A DNA stretch of 64,000 nucleotides from an uncultured Pseudomonadota bacterium (GCA_913055645.1 CAJXLC010000004.1:1-64000), one strand, 5' to 3'. Shown: positions 1 through 8,618, counted from the stretch's first letter. Notes: generated by a model not told the origin, from the letters alone. Program-made: numbers and translations.

Positions 1-22
1 GAATCACGGAGGTGCTTGCACC

Positions 23-51
23 AAAAGAAACGCCTTAGCGGTTTCTTTTTT
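23..51 (+). terminator. Probable intrinsic terminator at left edge
   Basis: An 11-base stem (AAAAGAAACGC against its complement, with one bulged G) closes a 4-base loop and runs directly into six T on the plus strand. This is the form of a rho-independent terminator for a plus-strand gene lying left of the window. The gene itself is not visible, so the assignment rests only on the structure. Confidence 0.45.
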
Positions 52-372
52 CACGGTGCTTTTCTCAATGTGATAACTGGTCAAAAATGACCAAGCGTTA
101 GCGAGGGAATATTTTTACCACACCCTACTGTTTGCTTTTCGCAAAACCTGCATCATTTAAACTGAAAAAATTCAAATAACGTTGAAATATAAGGATTTTA
201 GCGTTGCATCAGTTATTCAAAATAGGTATTTTGAAAGTGTCTTATTCTCATTGAGTGTTTGTAGGGTGCGATGACAGGATTTCTTTACTAATGTATTTAA
301 GCGCTTTGCAGTTGCAGGCTAGGTATTTATAGCTCTGTAATTTTAAAGAAGACAAATAAATTCTATCAACTA
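52..372. other. Intergenic region, no gene seen
   Basis: No supported coding sequence or RNA gene is seen. A small perfect palindrome (TGGTCA-AAAA-TGACCA) lies near position 78. The right part is AT-rich and presumably holds the promoter of the downstream diguanylate cyclase, but no convincing -35/-10 pair stands out. Confidence 0.4.
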
Positions 373-1935
373 GTGTTGGTGATTATGCTAAAAAATAGCC
401 CGTATCTTAAATTGGTTAGAGTTGCGTTTATAATGCTAGTCTTTTTAGCCTCATCGTCAGTGTATGCAGATAATTATAACATTGGAATCCTCGCGTTTGA
501 GCCCAAGCCCATTGCTAAAGCACGTTGGCAACCCTTGGCGACATACCTCCACCAGAAAATACCACAGCACACTTTTCATGTGCTGCCCATGAGTTATCAT
601 GGTTTAAATAAAGCCATTCATGAAGGCAATATTGACTTTGTATATACTAATCCTGGTCATTATGTTGAATTAGAACATAACGGGTTTGTCTCACGAGCTA
701 TGGCTAGCCAGATTAGTGAAATTGATAACAAAGGTTATGAAGAATTTGGTGGACTAATTTTTGCTCTCGCCAATAGAGATGATATATCTAACTTACAAAG
801 TATAGCAGGCAAAACAATTGCTTCAGTAGATAAAGACTCGTTGGGCGGGTTCCAGATGGAGGCGTATGAACTTCATCGTATTGGTATTAACTTTACTGAT
901 TTGAAAATGCTGTGGACTGATATGCCTCATGACAAAGTGGTGCAAAAAGTAATTCAGCATGAGGCTGATGTGGGCTTTATACGTACTGGTGTGCTTGAGA
1001 GAATGGTTAAAGCAGGCACACTGGAACTTGGTCAGATTAAGATTATAAACGAGCAGAATAACTCTGAGTTCCCTCTGCACTGTTCTACACAATTATATCC
1101 TGAGTGGCCATTTGCTCCTCTAGTTAGCAATGATGATAACATTGTACGTTCTGTTGCAGCCGCACTGTTATTGTTGCCTCATGAAGGTGTCCTTGCACGT
1201 TCTATGCGTATACACGGCTTTAATATTGCGGCTGATTACGAGCCTGTACGAAATATCCTCCGTCAAATGCAAATGCCTCCTTATAACATAATACCAAAAT
1301 ATATTTGGACTTCGATTTGGATAGACTACTCTTGGTACATTTTATTTTCAGTAGTAATTATTTTCGTGATCGTTGTACTTCTACTACGTTTCGAGCACCT
1401 TAATAAAAAACTTTTATATTTGACCAAAGAATTAGATAAACTTAGCCACATAGATGGGCTAACAGGCATAGCAAACCGCCGTTACTTTGATGAACAGTAT
1501 ACACAAGAGTTAAAGCGGGCTTCTCGGACGCACTTACCCTTAACTATTATCATGATAGATATTGATTTCTTTAAAAACTATAATGATTCTTATGGTCATC
1601 AGCAGGGTGATGAATGTTTGAAATCAGTGTCTTCTGTAATTAGAAAAGAATTGAGCAGAAGTACGGATACTGTCTGCAGATACGGTGGAGAGGAGTTTGT
1701 AATTCTACTTCCTGCAACATCAGGTGATGATGCTATGAATGTGGCTGAATCAGTACGCAAAGAGATTATGGATTTAGCAATGCCACACAAAGATTCAAAG
1801 GTTTCAGATGTCGTTACAATATCACTTGGTGTGGCAGCAAGTGAGTCCGGTGATAATCAGCTTCTTATGCAGGCTGATAAAGCTCTATACCAAGCGAAAG
1901 AATATCGGAACAAGGCTTGTTTACATCAACCATGA
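373..1935 (+). CDS. Membrane diguanylate cyclase with periplasmic PhnD-like sensor
   Basis: Probable synthase of cyclic di-GMP with an extracytoplasmic ligand sensor. Residues 1-32 form a signal peptide or anchor ending in a VYA-like cleavage site. Residues about 34-300 resemble PhnD/SsuA-type phosphonate-binding proteins (segment beginning NIGILAFEPKP and the typical YTNPGHY). A transmembrane helix follows at about 317-339, then a GGDEF domain from about 355. The active-site motif is GGEEF (about 438-442), preceded at the standard five-residue distance by an RSTD inhibitory I-site, so product feedback is likely. The first codon is GTG; an ATG four codons on is an equally plausible start, and neither has a strong ribosome site. 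The ligand is unknown. The next gene is a kinase remnant of a family often carrying the same sensor type, so the two may once have been linked. Confidence 0.88.
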   Translation: MLVIMLKNSPYLKLVRVAFIMLVFLASSSVYADNYNIGILAFEPKPIAKARWQPLATYLHQKIPQHTFHVLPMSYHGLNKAIHEGNIDFVYTNPGHYVELEHNGFVSRAMASQISEIDNKGYEEFGGLIFALANRDDISNLQSIAGKTIASVDKDSLGGFQMEAYELHRIGINFTDLKMLWTDMPHDKVVQKVIQHEADVGFIRTGVLERMVKAGTLELGQIKIINEQNNSEFPLHCSTQLYPEWPFAPLVSNDDNIVRSVAAALLLLPHEGVLARSMRIHGFNIAADYEPVRNILRQMQMPPYNIIPKYIWTSIWIDYSWYILFSVVIIFVIVVLLLRFEHLNKKLLYLTKELDKLSHIDGLTGIANRRYFDEQYTQELKRASRTHLPLTIIMIDIDFFKNYNDSYGHQQGDECLKSVSSVIRKELSRSTDTVCRYGGEEFVILLPATSGDDAMNVAESVRKEIMDLAMPHKDSKVSDVVTISLGVAASESGDNQLLMQADKALYQAKEYRNKACLHQP

Positions 1936-2141
1936 GGGTTTACTAATGGATGGGAATATTATTCTTGTTGATTGAGTGGTGCATTACCCTAATCTACAAT
2001 CAAAAATTGATAAAATTACTTGTAATATCAAAATTTTCCTTGCGCTACATTCGCTATATGAGCCGACAAAATAATTCAGCCTGAAACAAAGAGAATTTTG
2101 TTATAGGGCTTGTTGTTTTTGGTTGACTAATGTAGCCGACT

Positions 2142-3233
2142 ATGAATAATATGCTTGCTGGTATTAATGCAAATTTATTCATGATTAAAAGGTGCGGAAA
2201 AGAAAATCCTGAAATCACTAGTCGTTCAGAAGATGTCGAGCAACTTGTGATGGGTGCATCTGATATGATTCGCCAACTATTAACCTTTGCTAGACAAGAT
2301 CGCGTGCAGTTTCAGATTTTCGACTTGGTGCCATTCTTAGATAAAGCCTTTCAATTAGCCAAAGTGTCCATTGCGAAAACAATTGATGTAACACTTGAAA
2401 ATAATGCTGGAGCATTACCTATTTATGGCAATGAAACACAAATTCAACAAGTACTCATGAACATGCTTAACAATGCCCGCGATGCTTTAAAATCAATAGA
2501 TAACGCAAGTATTACTGTTAAACTGGTAGAATATACCCCTAGCGAAAGATTCAAAAAAGCAAATCCCGACATGACTGCGGATACATATGCTAAAATTACC
2601 ATTGTTGATAATGGTAAGGGTATGACTCCCGAAGATGCTGAAAAAATATTTGAGCCTTTCTTTACCACCAAAGAAGTCGGTAAAGGCACCGGGCTTGGTT
2701 TGGCGATGTGTTATGGTGCTATTCAGAGTCATCATGGAACGATTATCGTACAAAGCCAAGTGGGAGTAGGTACAGGATTCCAAATTTATCTTCCTATCTC
2801 TGACAATAAAGCCTTAAATCAATCATTTGTTACATCTGCAAACATCACTGTTGGAGCAGACCAAACAATTCTATTGGTAGATGACGACCAACAGTTGAGA
2901 GAAGCGCAAAATAAGGCACTGCAAATGCTTGGTTATAAAACCCTAGAAGCCAAACATGGTAAAGAGGCTGTGGAGTTATTTGAAGAACATCAAAAATCCA
3001 TCTCCTTAATTCTTATGGATATCACCATGCCAATCATGAGCGGTGTTGCTGCAGCCAAACAAATTCGAGCCATACAACCTGATTCACGCATTATTTTTGT
3101 CACAGGTTATGATCGGGATGACACATTGAATGGCACACAACTTCCTGATGCCCATGAGTTGATTCTTAAAAAACCATATACGATGAACAAACTAAATGCT
3201 GTCATTCAGCAACAGCTTCGAATCACTTCATAA
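2142..3233 (+). pseudogene. Truncated hybrid histidine kinase-receiver lacking its H-box
   Basis: What remains is the C-terminal part of a hybrid sensor kinase: the second half of the dimerisation domain (NNMLAGI onward), an HATPase domain with N-box (NMLNNARDA, about 107), DNGKGM and GKGTGLGLA motifs, then a complete receiver (LLVDDD, phosphoacceptor Asp about 293 in LMDITMP, Lys in LKKPY). In relatives the motif AHDFNNML supplies the phosphorylated His just before the present start. Here the bases upstream read GCC GAC TAT followed by a one-base shift, no His codon, and an in-frame TAG three codons before the ATG. The sensor is absent. I infer a decayed gene; a functional kinase-less phosphatase/receiver product cannot be excluded. 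Confidence 0.6.
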
Positions 3234-3326
3234 TAAATCATGCGAGATAAAAAGTCTGTAGCTTGCACCCTCAAAGATAAAACGTAACATGCCATGCTTG
3301 GCAGTTCATGAGCAAGGGAGACATGC

Positions 3327-3686
3327 ATGACACTTGAGGAACTTTTACAGGCAGTAAAACAAAACAAACACATGCAAGGTGAAGACTTTTCAGGTTTAGA
3401 CCTTTCTAATCAGGATTTGAGCCAAGCTAATTTTTCCAACTGCAACTTCAAGAGTGCAAACCTTCGCAATAGCAATTTAAGCCGTGCAAAATTACGTGAA
3501 TGTGATTTTTCTAAGGCTGATTTACGTGGTGCTGATTTAAGTCACACAGACCTTTTTAATGCTGACATGACAGGTGCAAAGCTTCGTCGTGCGAATTTAA
3601 CCAACTCCAATAGGATTGGTGCTAGAATACGCAAGTGGGCACTCAAAGGTACATATATCGCTGGCGCAACTGCATACGTCGATTAA
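3327..3686 (+). CDS. Pentapeptide-repeat protein
   Basis: A 119-residue soluble protein. From about residue 20 to 95 it is built of A(D/N)LXX pentapeptides (for example ANFSN, ADLRG, ADMTG, ANLTN), which fold as a right-handed quadrilateral beta helix. No signal peptide or membrane segment is seen. A ribosome site GGGAGA lies seven bases before the ATG. It is shorter than the Qnr/MfpA gyrase-protecting proteins and has no dimerisation tail, so that role is not supported. It is followed after 15 bases by an uncharacterised gene, suggesting co-transcription. Function unknown. Confidence 0.8.
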   Translation: MTLEELLQAVKQNKHMQGEDFSGLDLSNQDLSQANFSNCNFKSANLRNSNLSRAKLRECDFSKADLRGADLSHTDLFNADMTGAKLRRANLTNSNRIGARIRKWALKGTYIAGATAYVD

Positions 3687-3701
3687 GGAAATTTCAAAAA
3701 T

Positions 3702-4115
3702 ATGAATACTGTACAAGCTTTGCCTGGCGCATTTCCACTGCATGCGGATAAAGACTTCTTATCTGAAAGCGAGTGGGTAATTTTCAAATTGCTATGTCGC
3801 CCTGTCGAATCGTTTCCTGACAGCACTGCTGAAGAGCTTTCATTGGCTACAGGCAATCAAGTCTCAACTGAGCGATGCGATGAATTGATTCGCATTGTGC
3901 AAATCAATGCCCTTTCAGGCTTGGGTAGCTGGATTGCTCGTCTATTGGCAGAAGCAGGGCTCAACGAAGCGCGTGTGCGTACAGATAGTGCCGCTAACAT
4001 CATGCAAGAAGTAAACAAAAAAGCAGGTTATGCTATTTGCAATGAGGCGACTGTGCATGCGTTAAATAGTTTACAAAAACAATGGAAAGGCGAAAGCAAC
4101 TATACTGATAGTTAA
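3702..4115 (+). CDS. Uncharacterised soluble protein
   Basis: I do not recognise the family of this 137-residue protein. It has no signal peptide or transmembrane segment, looks mainly helical, and contains scattered Cys residues without a metal motif. The start is supported by AAGGAA upstream. It sits 15 bases after the pentapeptide gene on the same strand, so the pair is probably one transcript. A palindromic repeat element begins 11 bases after the stop and may act as the transcript end. Confidence 0.6.
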   Translation: MNTVQALPGAFPLHADKDFLSESEWVIFKLLCRPVESFPDSTAEELSLATGNQVSTERCDELIRIVQINALSGLGSWIARLLAEAGLNEARVRTDSAANIMQEVNKKAGYAICNEATVHALNSLQKQWKGESNYTDS

Positions 4116-4126
4116 TAAATGAACTT

Positions 4127-4246
4127 GTAACCGTTCAGATTGCCGCGTTTTTTTCTGATCACAAGGCGAAAAAGCGGAGCTTACTACTGTAAGCGAGTAT
4201 TTTTAACGCGGTTAGCGGGAAAATAAGCGGTAAGCTGAATGGTTAC
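4127..4246. repeat. 120-bp inverted-repeat element, family A copy 1
   Basis: The ends GTAACCGTTCAGATTGCCGC and GCGGTAAGCTGAATGGTTAC are near-perfect inverted repeats of 20 bases. The centre holds a hairpin (GCTTAC-TACT-GTAAGC) flanked by A-rich and T-rich arms. A second copy with the same ends and layout lies at 23803-23923. Length, terminal repeats and absence of coding capacity are those of a MITE-like or large REP-type element. Confidence 0.8.
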
Positions 4247-4269
4247 CAAAAAGGATAAGAATTAAACCC

Positions 4270-5229
4270 ATGACTGAACACATTCTCATTACTGGTGGCG
4301 CTGGTTTTATCGGCTCCAATATCGCAGCAACATTAAGTCAACGCCCGAACACAGAAGTGGTGGTGGTCGATGATTTTTCTTCGGGAGATTGGCGCAATCT
4401 TATTCATGTGGATTGTGAAGTTCGGGCTGCTGATTGCGATGATGCAAGTGTATTGCAGGAAATCGCTGACGGTCGTTATACAGCTATTTACCACGAGGCA
4501 GCTATTACCGATACAACGGTGATGGATCAACGCCTGATGGTCGAAGTAAACACCAATGCTTTTGCTAAAATTCTCGAAGCCAGTTGTAAATCAGATACCC
4601 GTGTCATTTATGCATCATCAGCTGGCACGTATGGTAACTCTGCTGCACCAAACAGTATTGGTTCGGGGGAAGAGCCAGAAAATATTTATGGCTTTTCTAA
4701 ATTGCTTATGGATCGTATTGCCAAACGTTGGTATGACAAACATAAAGCACCGATTATTGGGCTGCGTTACTTCAACGTATATGGCTGCGGCGAGCACCAT
4801 AAAAATGAGCGTGATGGCAATAAAACGGCATCCATGATGTTACAAATGTATGATAAAGCAAAAGCAGGTGAGCAGTTGCGTCTGTTTAAATACGGTGAGC
4901 AAATGCGCGATTTTGTGTATATCCGCGATGTTGTTGGAGCCAATATTGCAGGGCTCACTGCAACCCAGTCTGGCGTATGCAATGTCGGTTCAGGAAAAGC
5001 TAGGACATTCAATGATATTGTTGAAAACCTCGGTGTTGCATTGGGCACTACATTTGATGTCGAATATTTTGATAATCCATTCTCATTTTATCAGATGCAT
5101 ACCGAAGCAGATTTAACTGAAACCAAGACTATTTTAAATTGGCAACCAGAATGGAGCCTTGAAAAAGGTATCGCTGATTATATTAAACAACTTGAACATG
5201 GTCACCGTGGCCCACAGGTAGCTTCATGA
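4270..5229 (+). CDS. hldD: ADP-L-glycero-D-manno-heptose 6-epimerase
   Basis: Short-chain dehydrogenase/reductase-type epimerase that makes ADP-L-glycero-D-manno-heptose for the lipopolysaccharide inner core. The N-terminal Rossmann motif GGAGFIGSN binds NADP. The catalytic Tyr/Lys pair is YGFSK at about residues 140-144. The segments LRYFNVYG, MRDFVYIRDVV and NVGSGKARTFND match HldD/RfaD, and the 319-residue length is normal. The weak ribosome site AAGGATAAG lies rather far from the ATG. The stop overlaps the next start as ATGA, so the BamE-like gene is translationally coupled. Cytoplasmic. Confidence 0.9.
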   Translation: MTEHILITGGAGFIGSNIAATLSQRPNTEVVVVDDFSSGDWRNLIHVDCEVRAADCDDASVLQEIADGRYTAIYHEAAITDTTVMDQRLMVEVNTNAFAKILEASCKSDTRVIYASSAGTYGNSAAPNSIGSGEEPENIYGFSKLLMDRIAKRWYDKHKAPIIGLRYFNVYGCGEHHKNERDGNKTASMMLQMYDKAKAGEQLRLFKYGEQMRDFVYIRDVVGANIAGLTATQSGVCNVGSGKARTFNDIVENLGVALGTTFDVEYFDNPFSFYQMHTEADLTETKTILNWQPEWSLEKGIADYIKQLEHGHRGPQVAS

Positions 5230-5537
5230 AAACTATTTATTTATTATGTTTATTTATCGCTCTGAGCAATACCGCTTGTATGCATCGTGACACGCTTCAA
5301 GGTAATGTATTTAAAGAAGGAGATATTTCTTTAATCCATAAGGGCGATACCAAATTCCATGTTGAAAATATTCTTGGAACACCTGCCATTAAAGATCTCT
5401 TACACCCCAATCAGGTTCAATATATTGAGCAAGTAAAAAAGACTGACCCAGAAACTGCCTACACCCGTGGTATCATTATTCATTACGATGATGCCCTGCG
5501 TGTGAAGTATCTTAAACGTTTTGGATTTGAACAGTAA
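5226..5537 (+). CDS. bamE: BamE-like outer-membrane assembly lipoprotein
   Basis: A 103-residue lipoprotein: signal peptide with a lipobox ending at Cys18 (SNTAC). The mature part follows the SmpA/OmlA (BamE) pattern: GNV near the start, a helix beginning about residue 37 (LIHKGDTKFHVENILGTP) and a beta segment with Tyr and Val. BamE is the small accessory lipoprotein of the BAM complex inserting beta-barrel proteins. The gene overlaps hldD by four bases. The tail (ALRVKYLKRF) fits the last beta strand of the family. The BAM core genes are not in this window. Confidence 0.75.
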   Translation: MKTIYLLCLFIALSNTACMHRDTLQGNVFKEGDISLIHKGDTKFHVENILGTPAIKDLLHPNQVQYIEQVKKTDPETAYTRGIIIHYDDALRVKYLKRFGFEQ

Positions 5538-5539
5538 GC

Positions 5540-5815
5540 ATGGCGCTAAACCAACCTGGTAAACGCTCCAACATTACATTTCTGATAAGCAGTATCTTCA
5601 CCATCGCCCTACTTAGCATCATCATTGCAGGACACTTGGCACTTATCTTCGCTATTTGGTTTTATTTCAATGATGGTACGGGCATGGAAGTTGTCAGTAA
5701 ATTCACAGGACTTCCCGAAGCATTGCTATGGTTGAGTATCGTTGCGGCATTTATCTTGGATGTTTGGATTGTTATCAATATGCGTAAAGGTCATCAAAAA
5801 GCCAAGTTACGCTAA
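5540..5815 (+). CDS. Small two-helix inner-membrane protein
   Basis: A 91-residue protein with two hydrophobic helices (about 10-40 and 60-80) and a basic C-terminus (MRKGHQKAKLR), predicting a cytoplasmic tail. No family recognised. It starts two bases after the BamE-like gene stop and is probably the last cistron of the hldD transcript. A dispersed repeat follows downstream. Confidence 0.6.
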   Translation: MALNQPGKRSNITFLISSIFTIALLSIIIAGHLALIFAIWFYFNDGTGMEVVSKFTGLPEALLWLSIVAAFILDVWIVINMRKGHQKAKLR

Positions 5816-5869
5816 GGTTTTGTCAGACTTATGCTGATTAACGCCATCTGACACTATTTAACAGCATTT

Positions 5870-5949
5870 GTCATCTTGAGCGAAGTCGAAAGATATTTGT
5901 TTTCAATATGTTGCAAAACAACTCTCTCCACATCGGTCGAGATGACACC
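5870..5949 (+). repeat. Dispersed 80-bp repeat, family D copy 1
   Basis: Begins GTCATCTTGAGCGAAGTCGA and ends CGGTCGAGATGACACC, giving imperfect inverted ends. The same sequence occurs in reverse orientation at 16881-16961. It lies between two convergent gene sets, a usual place for such elements. Confidence 0.7.
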
Positions 5950-5980
5950 TTTCATCCGCGCTTCCCTAGCTTAAGAATTG

Positions 5981-6349
5981 CTAACCGGGGTAAAACCAAA
6001 CAAATGCCACCACCCCATGAGCAATAGCCAAGGTTGTTGCCAGGCCCGCTGATAATACATGCCAAATAAACACATCTTTATCAAAAATACCCATTGCAAT
6101 GCCAAAACCTGCAGCAAGTAAAATAAGAATAAGTAAAGAACCACCCATCCAAAAAAGAATTTGATGTTTGCGCTTGACATCAATCAAACGCTCTGGCGCT
6201 ATTACAACATCATCATTAAATTGTTGCAGAACTTCTGCTGAGTGCTGGGTATTCACAGCTTCCGCAGTGGCTGCATAAGCTGAAGATGATGGAACCATAC
6301 CAAGCATAAACAAGGCAACTACAAAAATATACTTCATAGGGCTATTCAT
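5981..6349 (-). CDS. Small membrane protein at end of oxidase cluster
   Basis: About 120 residues from the chosen start. A signal peptide (MKYIFVVALF onward, cut near SSAYA) is followed by an exported segment of about 40 residues, then helices at about 75-97 and 105-130. Two His residues sit within the last helix (WHVLSAGLATTLAIAHG), which could bind heme, but that is speculation. The ATG used overlaps the stop of the upstream gene; another ATG four codons downstream (6337) is equally good. It ends the series of minus-strand genes that begins at the oxidase. No family recognised. Confidence 0.6.
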   Translation of the reverse strand: MNSPMKYIFVVALFMLGMVPSSSAYAATAEAVNTQHSAEVLQQFNDDVVIAPERLIDVKRKHQILFWMGGSLLILILLAAGFGIAMGIFDKDVFIWHVLSAGLATTLAIAHGVVAFVWFYPG

Positions 6350-6566
6350 CGTCATCATCCTTTTTCGTGGCATGCCACCAGTGCAAAACAATTAACAAAA
6401 CCATAGGAACAAAAACCAAACAGAAAATGAAAACAAAAATTGCCCAAGTCGTATCTATGTTCACATGTAGGTAACGATAGCTATCAACAGATGCCTGCGC
6501 TGAAATAGAGCCACATAGTGTTAGAATTGAAAAAAATATGCTTTGAATAAAACGCCGTAGTTTCAC
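6342..6566 (-). CDS. Small exported single-helix membrane protein
   Basis: A 74-residue protein with a signal peptide (residues 1-25, ending SAQA), a short periplasmic stretch, one transmembrane helix (about 41-63) and an acidic cytoplasmic tail KKDDDDE. It overlaps the FGE-fold gene upstream by four bases (ATGA) and the next gene downstream, so it is a tightly coupled cistron. The shape resembles small accessory subunits of respiratory oxidases, but there is no recognisable family signature. Confidence 0.6.
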   Translation of the reverse strand: MKLRRFIQSIFFSILTLCGSISAQASVDSYRYLHVNIDTTWAIFVFIFCLVFVPMVLLIVLHWWHATKKDDDDE

Positions 6567-7603
6567 TCTGCTACCCCTTCTGGTTTTTTAGTGGATGCAC
6601 AACGGAAACCATAAAAATCCGATGCCATATTAGGTAATGAGTAATTACGATGATAGCTCTCTGTTGAAAAAGGATCACTTTTCCATGAACCGCCACGCAT
6701 AACACGGTAGACATCACGCTCTACATTTTCCTTTCCAGTACCGCTAAACTGATCTTCGCGCGGATGAAATTCAATCGTTTTACCTTTGCTAGTAACATAT
6801 GGATTATACACATCGAAAACCCATTCCGATATATTTCCAGCCATATCCATCACACCATACGGGCTTGCCCCATGTTCATACTTAAAAACAGATGTACTAT
6901 GACCAACATTATAATAAGTATTCAAACGGCTCACATCCATTTGATTACCCCAAGGCCAACGTCGCGCATCTGTGCCACGCGCAGCTTTTTCCCACTCCAC
7001 CTCTTCAGGCAGGCGCTTGCCTTCCCAAGCACAGTAATCTCTAGCATTATACCAAGAAACAAGTGCTACTGGACGATCTTCCGTATTTACAGGAATTTTC
7101 CCATCCACCCAATTCAATGGTGGTCGATAATTCTTTTCAATGACAAATCTCGCATACTCAGCATTGGTAACAGGGTATTTATCAATCCAGAAATCATCTG
7201 TATGTATATGTCTTACAGGCCGATCAGCATCATTAGTACGCACTGAATTCGTTCCCATTTTAAAAGTACCCGCAGGGATATGAACCATTAGATTCAATTT
7301 TTTCCATACATCTACAGGTAATAGCTTGCTTAAATCTTCAGTTGAATACGCTTTTTTCTCATCAATACGCGCCTCATGTTTTGCTTCTATATAAATATCT
7401 TCACCAGCAGCCCGTTCATGCTTATCCACATCAGCAATATCATAACTTATCTTACCGCGCATTTCATCCATACGCATGGAGCCCAATTTCATCACATGCA
7501 ATGAGCCACCAATCATAGCTGCAGCAACGCAGGTTAAAAGAACTGCCATCGCAAGCCGTTTACGACGTTTTTTCTCTTTTACTGAAACAGGTTTACGTGC
7601 CAT
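6563..7603 (-). CDS. Membrane-anchored FGE/SUMF1-fold protein of the oxidase cluster
   Basis: 346 residues. A basic N-terminus and one helix (about 17-40) anchor the protein with its bulk outside the cytoplasm. From about 107 the sequence is a formylglycine-generating-enzyme (FGE-sulfatase) fold: IPAGTFKMGTN, FWIDKYPVTNAEYARF, LPEEVEWEKAARG, MDMAGNISEWV, RVMRGGSW and YGFRCA. After RGGSW, where true FGE enzymes carry the catalytic Cys pair, the segment reads KSDPFSTESYHRNYS without Cys, so sulfatase activation is unlikely. Relatives with this fold but without that chemistry include the NirV proteins of denitrification clusters. Its place among cytochromes suggests an oxidase-assembly or redox-accessory role, which is inference. 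The stop overlaps the next start. Confidence 0.8.
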   Translation of the reverse strand: MARKPVSVKEKKRRKRLAMAVLLTCVAAAMIGGSLHVMKLGSMRMDEMRGKISYDIADVDKHERAAGEDIYIEAKHEARIDEKKAYSTEDLSKLLPVDVWKKLNLMVHIPAGTFKMGTNSVRTNDADRPVRHIHTDDFWIDKYPVTNAEYARFVIEKNYRPPLNWVDGKIPVNTEDRPVALVSWYNARDYCAWEGKRLPEEVEWEKAARGTDARRWPWGNQMDVSRLNTYYNVGHSTSVFKYEHGASPYGVMDMAGNISEWVFDVYNPYVTSKGKTIEFHPREDQFSGTGKENVERDVYRVMRGGSWKSDPFSTESYHRNYSLPNMASDFYGFRCASTKKPEGVAE

Positions 7604-7608
7604 CTACT

Positions 7609-8109
7609 TTATTCTTCCTCATCGCACGGTAATGATTCGCCATCTGCGGGAGCATAATCTGCTGTTCCAGGCAAATCCATTGAGCCATACCAGCGTTTTA
7701 ATAATATCTCACCAAAGACCCCACCCATTGCGCAGAATTCCATATTTAAAATAACAAAAAATCCCCACCACATTAAAGGAATCAGGCTTGCTCCCTCAGG
7801 CGCACCTGTTTTCGAAGTCATATAATAATCTACAGACAATACGACTAATGGTGGAAAGTGAGCCAACCATTTACCACCCCAGCCATAAATCAAACCTACA
7901 ATAACACCTGTAAGCAAAGGTAATAAAAACATAGATAGAACAAACGCAAAGTTATAACCCGCAATACCCCAAAAAAGCTCTATTTGCACTCCCAATAATA
8001 GATGTCCCATATGAAAAAAGAACGCACTCGCAAAAAAAGCCACAAAAAAACGTTCCCATTTGGATGCCCAAGGCTTTGGGAAAACCTTACGTGCTTGTGA
8101 AGAACTCAT
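7609..8109 (-). CDS. Polytopic membrane protein of oxidase cluster
   Basis: 166 residues with about four transmembrane helices (about 20-42, 48-78, 83-98, 108-135) and an acidic, Pro-rich cytoplasmic tail. No heme motif or recognised domain. Its start lies 19 bases after the monoheme cytochrome gene and its stop 5 bases before the FGE-fold gene. This packing places it in the same operon, probably as an accessory or quinone-facing subunit; no sequence motif proves this. Confidence 0.6.
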   Translation of the reverse strand: MSSSQARKVFPKPWASKWERFFVAFFASAFFFHMGHLLLGVQIELFWGIAGYNFAFVLSMFLLPLLTGVIVGLIYGWGGKWLAHFPPLVVLSVDYYMTSKTGAPEGASLIPLMWWGFFVILNMEFCAMGGVFGEILLKRWYGSMDLPGTADYAPADGESLPCDEEE

Positions 8110-8128
8110 GCATCACCTCTAACTGTTT

Positions 8129-8617
8129 TTATTTTTTGGGATAAGGGTTGCCAGTTAACTTTTTATATTCAGATGCCCTTACATCTTGTAAATACCAGTT
8201 TTTAACTTTCATACCTGCAAAATATTGTGCCAATACACGTCGCTCACTTTCAGGCAAAGATGCGTAAGAAGGCATAGCGTATTTTGCTTTCAAACGTGTA
8301 GGGATAATAGATTGTGGATTTTTAGATGAAAAATAATCATACAACCATGCTTCAGTGCGTAGCGAACCAATACCATCCAAACTTGGGGCAGGCACCGTCT
8401 CCATAATATTTTTAACACCCCAAATAGTATGGCAATCTCTACAACCAATATCACGATACAAGTCAGCCCCTGCTAACTGCACACTTTTACTGGCTGTTGA
8501 ATAAAAAGGAATACCCTTGTCAACAATAGGGTTTTTGGAATCATAAATACCCTTCCCAATAGCTGCCACAACAACAAGACCCAAAAGACCAGCGATTAAC
8601 CAATCGCCCTTTCTCAT
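8129..8617 (-). CDS. Membrane-anchored monoheme cytochrome c
   Basis: 162 residues: an uncleaved N-terminal helix (about 7-24) anchors a periplasmic class I cytochrome c domain. The heme site is CRDCH at about 59-63 and the likely axial Met lies in YAMPSYASL. The segment APSLDGIGSLRTEAWL is closely paralleled in the other cytochrome of this region (14909-15508), so the two are probably paralogues. It is placed where a CcoP-type electron entry subunit would be expected, but has one heme rather than two. Likely delivers electrons to the CcoN/CcoO pair; inference. Confidence 0.82.
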   Translation of the reverse strand: MRKGDWLIAGLLGLVVVAAIGKGIYDSKNPIVDKGIPFYSTASKSVQLAGADLYRDIGCRDCHTIWGVKNIMETVPAPSLDGIGSLRTEAWLYDYFSSKNPQSIIPTRLKAKYAMPSYASLPESERRVLAQYFAGMKVKNWYLQDVRASEYKKLTGNPYPKK

Positions 8618-8618
8618 G

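Noticed and set aside
1936-2141. Another palindromic element (ATTAC-TT-GTAAT hairpin)
   Set aside because: No terminal inverted repeats could be found; the short hairpin alone is not distinctive in AT-rich sequence.
2142-3233. Intact hybrid kinase starting at this ATG
   Set aside because: No phosphoacceptor His, no sensor, and upstream bases look like a frameshifted H-box.
3327-3686. Pentapeptide protein as a quinolone-resistance (Qnr-like) factor
   Set aside because: Too short, no dimerisation module and no supporting neighbours.
6764-7246. Long plus-strand open frame of 160 residues
   Set aside because: It lies opposite the well-supported FGE-fold gene, has no ribosome site and reads like a shadow with low-complexity composition.
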